A DNA stretch of 64,000 bases from Myxococcales bacterium (GTDB lineage Bacteria > Myxococcota_A > Bradymonadia > UBA7976 > UBA1532). The DNA lies in contig JACKDP010000008.1 of NCBI GenBank assembly GCA_020633435.1, positions 1 through 64,000 of the forward strand, read 5' to 3'. Shown piece after piece: positions 57,843 through 64,000 of this stretch. A program made the position numbers and the translations under genes. Under the pieces are notes generated by a model. That model was not told the DNA's origin. It saw only the letters and a list, made by a program, of their open reading frames with translations, and made no database searches. The first letter of the stretch is position 1; each line of letters opens with the position of its first letter.

Positions 57843-59537
57843 ATGAGCCTGACACGACGTGAGCTCTTGCGGCTGGCGGCCCTCGCGGGCCTCGCCCCGG
57901 CCGTGCTGGCCGCCTGCGACGACGACGACGGGAGCGCGAGCCCCGGCGGCGACGCCGGCCCCACCCCCGACATGGGGGCCGACCCCGACGCCGGCCCCCC
58001 GGATGACGGGCTGGCCCGCCCCGAGTGGACGGGCGAACCCGGGCCGGCCGACCTCTTCCAGCATGGCGTGGCCAGCGGTGATCCGCTGCCCGACGCCGTG
58101 GTGCTGTGGAGCCGCGTCACCCCCGCCGAGGACGGCCCGGTGGAGGTCTTCTGGGAGGTCGCCACCGCCCCCGACTTCCTGCAGCGCACGGCGGTCGGGA
58201 CCGCCGAGGCCAGCGAGGCGCGGGACTACACGGTGAAGATCGACGCGACCGGCCTCGCGGCGGGCACCACCTACTACTACCGGTTCCACGCCCAGGGGCG
58301 GGTGTCCCCCATCGGCCGGACGCGCACCGCGCCCACCGGCGCGGTCAGCGGCCTGCGCTTCGCCGTCGTCTCCTGCGCCAGCCTGGCCCATGGCTACTTC
58401 CACGCGTACCGCCATGTGGCCGAGCGCGCCGACCTGGACGCCGTGATCCACCTGGGCGACTACATCTACGAGTACGGCAGCGGCCAGTACGGCTCCGTGC
58501 GGCCCTACGAGCCCGCCCACGAGATCATCACGCTGGAGGACTACCGCGTCCGCTACCGGCAGTACCGCCGCGACGCCGACCTGCTGGCCCTGCACCAGCA
58601 GCACCCCATCATCCCCATCTGGGACGACCACGAGACGGCCAACAACTCCTGGCGCGACGGGGCCGAGAACCACGCCCCCGCCACCGAGGGCGCCTGGGCC
58701 GATCGCAAGGCCGCGGCCATTCAGGCCTGGTACGAGTGGCTGCCAGTGCGCGAGACGGCCGACCACCACATCTTCCGCAAGCTCTCCTTCGGCGACCTGC
58801 TCGATCTCATCATGCTGGACACCCGGATCTGGGGCCGCGAGGAGCAGCTCGGAGGCGCCAGCGCCCAGATGGAGCGGTTCAACGAGGAGCGGACGCTGCT
58901 CGGCCAGGACCAGGAGGCCTGGCTGCGCGACGAGCTGGCGGCCTCGACGGCGAGCTGGCGGGTCATCGGGCAGCAGGTGATGATGGGCCAGCTTCAGGTC
59001 ATCGGCGTACCCCGCGACGAGGGGGGCGGCACCGCCGTGAACCTGGACCAGTGGGACGGCTACGTGGCCTCCCGGGACCGCTTCTTCCAGGCCCTGGCCG
59101 ACGAGGGCGTGGAGGACGTGGTCGTGCTCACCGGCGACATCCACACCTCCTGGGCCATGGATCTCGCGCCCGATCCGTACGATGCGGACCTGTATGACGG
59201 CGCCACGGGGGCGGGCTCCGTCGGCGTGGAGTTCGTGACGCCGGGCATCACGTCCCCCGGGCTCGCGGCCCTGGTGCCGGGCCTGCTCGGCGTGCTGCAG
59301 GACGCCAACCCGCACATCAAGTGGGCCGACCTGAGCCAGCGCGGCTACATGACGCTGGATGTGGATCCGGCCCGCATCCAGGGCGACTGGTTCCTGCTGA
59401 CCGGGGTGGACGAGGAGGCCTACACCGAGCCCGCCTTCGCCGCCGCCTGGATCACCCGCGCGGGCGAGAACCACCTGGTGGAGGGGGACGCCCCCGCCCC
59501 GGCCCGCGCCGACGCGCCGGCCCTCGCTCCGGTCTGA
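57843..59537 (+). CDS. phoD: Alkaline phosphatase D family, Tat-exported lipoprotein
   Basis: A 564-aa PhoD-type phosphodiesterase/phosphatase. The N-terminus MSLTRRELLRLAALAGLAPA carries a twin-arginine signal, and VLAAC (Cys25) is a lipobox, so it is probably a Tat-exported lipoprotein. An N-terminal Ig-like PhoD_N domain (FQHGVASGDPLPDAVVLWSR) precedes the catalytic domain with metal motifs FAVVSCASLAHGYFHAYRH, DAVIHLGDYIYEYG, IPIWDDHETANNSWRDG and VVVLTGDIHTSWAMDL. PhoD uses Fe/Ca and releases phosphate from diesters. Start ATG has GGAGG upstream. Regulation by phosphate is expected but no Pho box was found by eye. Confidence 0.93.
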   Translation: MSLTRRELLRLAALAGLAPAVLAACDDDDGSASPGGDAGPTPDMGADPDAGPPDDGLARPEWTGEPGPADLFQHGVASGDPLPDAVVLWSRVTPAEDGPVEVFWEVATAPDFLQRTAVGTAEASEARDYTVKIDATGLAAGTTYYYRFHAQGRVSPIGRTRTAPTGAVSGLRFAVVSCASLAHGYFHAYRHVAERADLDAVIHLGDYIYEYGSGQYGSVRPYEPAHEIITLEDYRVRYRQYRRDADLLALHQQHPIIPIWDDHETANNSWRDGAENHAPATEGAWADRKAAAIQAWYEWLPVRETADHHIFRKLSFGDLLDLIMLDTRIWGREEQLGGASAQMERFNEERTLLGQDQEAWLRDELAASTASWRVIGQQVMMGQLQVIGVPRDEGGGTAVNLDQWDGYVASRDRFFQALADEGVEDVVVLTGDIHTSWAMDLAPDPYDADLYDGATGAGSVGVEFVTPGITSPGLAALVPGLLGVLQDANPHIKWADLSQRGYMTLDVDPARIQGDWFLLTGVDEEAYTEPAFAAAWITRAGENHLVEGDAPAPARADAPALAPV

Positions 59538-59567
59538 CGCCCGCCAGATCGTCCGGCCGTCCCGGCC

Positions 59568-59631
59568 GTTGCATGCAACCCGGCCCACCGGCCACCATCT
59601 CAGGGTGGGCCCTTCCCGGAGGTTGCATGCA
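59568..59631. repeat. Direct repeat of a GTTGCATGCA element, 54 bp apart
   Basis: The 12-bp palindrome GTTGCATGCAAC (59568-59579) recurs as GTTGCATGCA at 59622-59631, where it covers the spacer and ATG of the next gene. Placement (one copy upstream, one over the start) suits an operator pair. Confidence 0.4.
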
Positions 59632-60154
59632 CCGCGCGTTGCTCATCGCCCTGCTCCTGCCCGCCTGCCGCGCCCCCGACGCGGCCCCGCCGCCGGCCGC
59701 CAGGGCGGCCGAGCCGGCCCACCCCAGCTACTCGGCCTTCGGCGTCCACCTGGGGCCGAAGGACCAGACAATCTCTTTCAAAGACGTGGGGTTGCGGCTC
59801 GCTGACGGCCAGCGTGAGGCCGTGATCGAGGCCGTCGCCGAGGCGGTCGCGGGGCGCCTCGGTGGCCACGCCGAGCACCACCCGGAGTGGACGACGGACG
59901 CGTGGCACGGGCAGTGTCGCGGCGAGCACCTGTACGTCGACCTGTGGCGCTCGCCGGCGCCTGACCGGCTCGGCTTCTCGGTCTGGGCGGGGTGCAGCGC
60001 CGAAGACCAGCTCATGTCGGTGGAGCTGCCCACCACGCCGGCCGCCTTCGAGGGCAGCGCGTGGGTCGATGAGGCGGCGCGGCTCGGGGCGGCCGTGGGT
60101 GAGGCCGTGCGCCCGCGCGTCGCCCACTGTCCGGGCGGCGGCGGGGCCTGCTGA
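59627..60154 (+). CDS. Small lipoprotein
   Basis: A 175-aa lipoprotein (MHRALLIALLLPAC, Cys14). The mature part has SAFGVHLGPKDQTISFKDVG, DGQREAVIEAVAEAVAGRLG, an aromatic/Cys region (TDAWHGQCRGEHLYVDLWRS) and ends HCPGGGGAC. Family not recognised. GGAGG precedes ATG by four bases. Its stop abuts the stop of the metal transporter fusion without any intervening base. Confidence 0.72.
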   Translation: MHRALLIALLLPACRAPDAAPPPAARAAEPAHPSYSAFGVHLGPKDQTISFKDVGLRLADGQREAVIEAVAEAVAGRLGGHAEHHPEWTTDAWHGQCRGEHLYVDLWRSPAPDRLGFSVWAGCSAEDQLMSVELPTTPAAFEGSAWVDEAARLGAAVGEAVRPRVAHCPGGGGAC

Positions 60155-62023
60155 TCAGCGGCTGTGCACGGGGTCGGTGATCTGGCCGACCACCCCGCGC
60201 GGCCCCTGCCGCACCAGCGAGGCCAGGAAGAGCGCCCCCAGGATGGCCAGGCAGATGGGCCGCAGCAGGCCGGCCTCCTCCGGCGTCGGCGCCTGGAGCA
60301 CGGGCACCGCCTCCGGGCCGACCCACAGGTTCACCAGCCAGCCCAGGCCGACGGCCAGCCCGGCCATCGCCAGCGCGAAGAGCGCCGCCGCGCCGCGGCC
60401 ATGCAGCCGGCCGAGCACCCCGAACGTGGTCAGGTTGGTGGCCGGGCCGGTGAGCAGGAACGCCAGCGCGGCGCCCGGCGAGACGCCCTGGTGGATGAGG
60501 ACGGCGGCGAGGGGCGTGGCCCCGCTGGCGCAGACGTACACGGGCACCCCGAGCAGCGCGAAGAGGGGCACGTCGAGGCCGCCGGGCAGGCCGGCCAGGC
60601 CGGCGTCGGCCAGGAGCGGCCCGGCGACGGCGGCGACGGCCAGGCCGAGCAGGACCCAGGGCAGCGTGTGATCCACCAGCTCCCCCGTGCCGAAGCGGAA
60701 GCCCAGGCGCAGCCGCTCGGCCAGGGGGGCCCTGACCGCCGGCGCCGGCGCCACGACGGCCGCGCTGGATCCCCCGAAGCGCGGGCCGAGGAGGCGCGCG
60801 ACGACGAAGGCCAGCAGCGCTGCCGCGCCGACCCGCGCGAGGGTCAGCTCGCCGCCGAGGAGCGGCAAGGAGATGAGCACGGCGTCCAGGCCCAGCTCCG
60901 GCGTCGCCACCAGGAACGCGAGGCCCGCCGTGGTGGGCGCGCCGGCGATGACGAGGCCCTCGTAGAGCGGGAGCACCCCGCAGGAGCAGACGGGCAGCGG
61001 CAGGCCGAAGGCCATGCCCCGGGCGGCCTGGCTGGTCGGGCCGCCGCGCCCGAGCCAGCCCAGGGTGGCAGGGTGCAGGAACGCCCGGATGAGGCCCGCG
61101 CCGAAGAAGGCCAGGACGAGCGCGGGCGCGCTCTCCAGGGCCAGGGCGATGAACGCCTGGCCGATGGTCTGTCGCGCCGAGCCCAGATCCATGTCGCCCA
61201 GGGCCAGCAGCGTCGCGACGCCGGCGAACGCGCCCAGCGCCGCGACCGCCCGCTCCCCCGCCCCGCGGCCCCGCGGCGGGTGGACGCCGTCGTCCTCGCC
61301 GTGGATGTGCACCTCGGGCTCGTGGCCATGCCCGTGGCCGTGGTCGTGGCCGTGCCCGTGGTCATGCCCGTGTCCGTGGTCATGCCCGTGATCGTGGTGC
61401 CGGACGTGGCCGTCCTGGCTGACGCGCACCTCGGCCCCATGCACGGCGTCGTAGAGCACCACGTGCAGCAGCGCCCCCGCCACGACGCCCTCGAAGATGC
61501 CGAAGCCCAGCCCCTCGAACGGCAGGTGGGTCCAGAAGCCCACGCCCGTGCCCGCCGCGACCAGCCCCAGGACGCCCAGGGCCCCGCCCCGCCCCGCCCA
61601 GGGACGGATGACCCCCCAGACCAGCAGCCCGAAGGGCAGCCGGTGCAGCACGACGCCCAGCGCCAGGTGGTCACCATGCCCAGCAGCGTCAGGCCCCTGC
61701 AGGGCCAGGCCGTCCATCACGGCGTGCAGGGCCAGGCCCCCGAGGGCCAGCAGCACGGTGCCGCGGTGCGCGAGGGTCGCCTGGCCGAGCCGGCGCAGCA
61801 GGCGCTCCAGGATCATCGGCAGGCCGACGCCGACGGCGGCCCCGGCCAGCGCCCAGGTCCCGGCGTGGTGCAGGGCGTGGGGGAGGATGTGCAAGCCGAT
61901 GAGGCCGCCCACCGCCACCATCACGTAGCCATCGAGGAACGCCACCACCGAGCGTCGATCGCCCAGCGTCGTGAGGACCAGCGGCCCCACCAGCAGCGCA
62001 CCCAGGCTCGCCCAGAAGAGCAC
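60155..62023 (-). CDS. ZIP-like domain fused to a DUF318/ArsP-type permease, with a His-rich loop
   Basis: A 622-aa membrane protein with about 14-16 segments. The N-terminal part (to about residue 210) resembles ZIP metal transporters: ILPHALHHAG, GGLALHAVMDGLALQG and LGVVLHRLPFGLLVWGVI carry the conserved intramembrane His residues. A loop with about 17 His (HDHGHDHGHGHDHGHGHDHG) follows. The C-terminal part has the permease signatures GLPLPVCSCGVLPLYEGLVI, FLVATPELGLDAVLISLPLL and YVCASGATPLAAVLIHQGVS of the UPF0718/ArsP family. Start GTG 62023 is chosen for GGAGG seven bases upstream; TTG 62056 is an alternative. Metal or organo-metalloid efflux is likely. Confidence 0.87.
   Translation of the reverse strand: MLFWASLGALLVGPLVLTTLGDRRSVVAFLDGYVMVAVGGLIGLHILPHALHHAGTWALAGAAVGVGLPMILERLLRRLGQATLAHRGTVLLALGGLALHAVMDGLALQGPDAAGHGDHLALGVVLHRLPFGLLVWGVIRPWAGRGGALGVLGLVAAGTGVGFWTHLPFEGLGFGIFEGVVAGALLHVVLYDAVHGAEVRVSQDGHVRHHDHGHDHGHGHDHGHGHDHGHGHGHEPEVHIHGEDDGVHPPRGRGAGERAVAALGAFAGVATLLALGDMDLGSARQTIGQAFIALALESAPALVLAFFGAGLIRAFLHPATLGWLGRGGPTSQAARGMAFGLPLPVCSCGVLPLYEGLVIAGAPTTAGLAFLVATPELGLDAVLISLPLLGGELTLARVGAAALLAFVVARLLGPRFGGSSAAVVAPAPAVRAPLAERLRLGFRFGTGELVDHTLPWVLLGLAVAAVAGPLLADAGLAGLPGGLDVPLFALLGVPVYVCASGATPLAAVLIHQGVSPGAALAFLLTGPATNLTTFGVLGRLHGRGAAALFALAMAGLAVGLGWLVNLWVGPEAVPVLQAPTPEEAGLLRPICLAILGALFLASLVRQGPRGVVGQITDPVHSR
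61321..61400 (-). repeat. Imperfect short tandem repeat coding for the His-rich loop
   Basis: Alternating CATGGCCACGACCACGG-like units of 6 and 12 bp encode DHGHGH runs. Unit length and degeneracy suggest replication slippage, so His number may vary between strains. Confidence 0.8.
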
Positions 62024-62102
62024 GGTCTTGCCTCCGAGAAACGGCCGCGCAGTCAAGCACGCGGCGGCCCCTCTTGCAACTGGATTGCAGGAACGCGTCC
62101 GC

Positions 62103-63281
<1,179 letters not shown>

Positions 63282-63367
63282 GCAGTGCTCTCGCGGCTGG
63301 ATCGAGAGCAACATATTCGATCCGGGCGCGGTGGGCGACCGCTGGCGCGATCACCCACCGCCGGAGA

Positions 63368-63934
63368 TCACTCGTCGTCGGGGCCGTCGTCGCCGGGGCC
63401 GTCGTCATCGTCCGGGCCGTCGTCCCCCGGGCGGTGGCCGCGCCGGCCCTTGCGGCCGTGGGGCCGCTCGCCGTCAGGGCCGGGGCCGCGCATGCCCTTG
63501 CCCTTGCCCTTGCGCCACTTGCCCATCCGATCGCGGAGCTGGGCGCGCTGCTCGGGGGTCAGGGCCGCGTGCAGATCGAGCATGGCGCCCATCTGCACCT
63601 TCTTGATCTCGGTCTGCAGCCGGCCGAGCTCCTCGATCTTCGCCATGACGGCCGCCCGGTTGGGGGCGTCCGCCTCCATCAGCTGCTTGAGGGCGTCGCG
63701 GCCGGCGCGCACCTCCTGGTGCTTGCCCTTCAGGCTCTCGCGGGTCGCCTTGAGCTGCTCCTTGAGCCGGTCACGGGTGGCCTGATCCAGGCCCAGGTCG
63801 TCGGCGAGGCGCTCGAGCTGCTTGCCGCTGGGCAAGCGCCCCGGCCCGCCACCCGGACCCGCCAGCGCCGGGCTCGCCATGAAGAGGGCCGCCAGGGCCA
63901 GCAGCAGACCACGTCCCCAGTTCTTCGCGCTCAT
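63368..63934 (-). CDS. Spy/CpxP-like periplasmic protein
   Basis: A 188-aa exported protein (signal LLLALAALFMASPALA). Long helices (RLADDLGLDQATRDRLKEQL, SLKGKHQEVRAGRDALKQLM) end in the LTxxQ-type motif HAALTPEQRAQLRDRM, as in Spy/CpxP chaperones and CnrX-like metal sensors. A basic Lys/Gly patch and a Gly-Asp-Asp-rich tail (PGDDGPDDDDGPGDDGPDDE) follow, the latter possibly metal-binding. An upstream gene on the same strand ends 29 bp before it. Confidence 0.85.
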   Translation of the reverse strand: MSAKNWGRGLLLALAALFMASPALAGPGGGPGRLPSGKQLERLADDLGLDQATRDRLKEQLKATRESLKGKHQEVRAGRDALKQLMEADAPNRAAVMAKIEELGRLQTEIKKVQMGAMLDLHAALTPEQRAQLRDRMGKWRKGKGKGMRGPGPDGERPHGRKGRRGHRPGDDGPDDDDGPGDDGPDDE

Positions 63935-63962
63935 GTCGTTCTCCTTCGCGCTGTACGCGCCG

Positions 63963-64000
63963 TCAGATGTCGAGGTACTCCGCGAGCGTCGCGTAGTCCT
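63963..64000 (-). CDS. 3' end of an unknown gene cut by the right edge
   Basis: On the minus strand the frame reads DYATLAEYLDI followed by TGA at 63965-63963. It is open to the window edge and in the same orientation as the Spy-like gene. Only about 12 codons are visible, so nothing can be said of function. Confidence 0.4.
   Translation of the reverse strand, partial: DYATLAEYLDI

Overview
This is a very GC-rich window (about 70% G+C by eye) that reads like a chromosome of a Myxococcota-type (former Deltaproteobacteria) predator or saprophyte. The grounds are: at least sixteen predicted lipoproteins with Asp-Ala-Gly rich linkers; MopE-type CNGLDDDCDG and thrombospondin type 3 metal-binding repeats; an AgmX/PglI-type TonB-like protein beside one ExbB and two ExbD proteins; frequent GTG and TTG starts; and many start/stop overlaps. 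No rRNA, CRISPR array, insertion sequence or prophage was seen. The only RNA gene is a selenocysteine tRNA.

Layout. 1-1.3 kb: 3' end of a CysJ-type flavoprotein reductase. 1.3-11.8 kb: minus-strand envelope operon, with a MopE-repeat lipoprotein, three tandem near-identical lipoproteins and a 987-aa beta-helix-like protein. 11.9-18.2 kb: plus-strand surface cluster (PPC-like lipoprotein, collagen-like tail-fibre-like protein, TSP3 lipoprotein, C39-like peptidase). 18.2-22.8 kb: TPR protein, a 61-aa orphan with a long leader, a subtilisin-like protease and a zinc-ribbon protein. 22.8-31.4 kb: TSP3/Cys-rich lipoprotein, an ECF sigma factor with an anti-sigma/HEAT fusion, then a tightly coupled trio (exported DUF2252, beta-barrel candidate, triple lamin-tail lipoprotein). 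31.5-36.5 kb: small Cys-rich secreted proteins, DUF4349, LysR regulator, Yip1-like membrane protein, lipoprotein.

36.4-41.6 kb is the housekeeping part: xerC-trmFO-dprA with a LysM protein and a CpoB-like protein. 41.7-45 kb: a VIT/VWA protein whose C-terminal half has slipped into another frame. 45-52.8 kb: plus-strand metallo-hydrolase, lipoproteins, Mpo1-like membrane protein, and an HscC-type Hsp70 with two membrane-anchored J-like proteins. 53-57.5 kb: an AglRQS/Glt-like proton-channel module (ExbB, ExbD, ExbD, small exported protein, pseudokinase-TonB fusion broken by two 1-bp slips) followed by tRNA-Sec and an array of hairpins. 57.8-64 kb: PhoD phosphatase, small lipoprotein, a ZIP/permease fusion with a His-rich loop, an isovaleryl-type acyl-CoA dehydrogenase and a Spy/CpxP-like periplasmic protein.

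The window is dominated by cell-envelope and surface biology: calcium- or copper-binding repeat proteins, exported enzymes, and one energy-transducing inner-membrane motor. The best candidates for something undescribed are the pseudokinase-TonB/ExbB/ExbD2 module, the exported kinase-fold/barrel/lamin-tail operon, the ZIP-permease chimera, and the multi-hairpin region next to tRNA-Sec.
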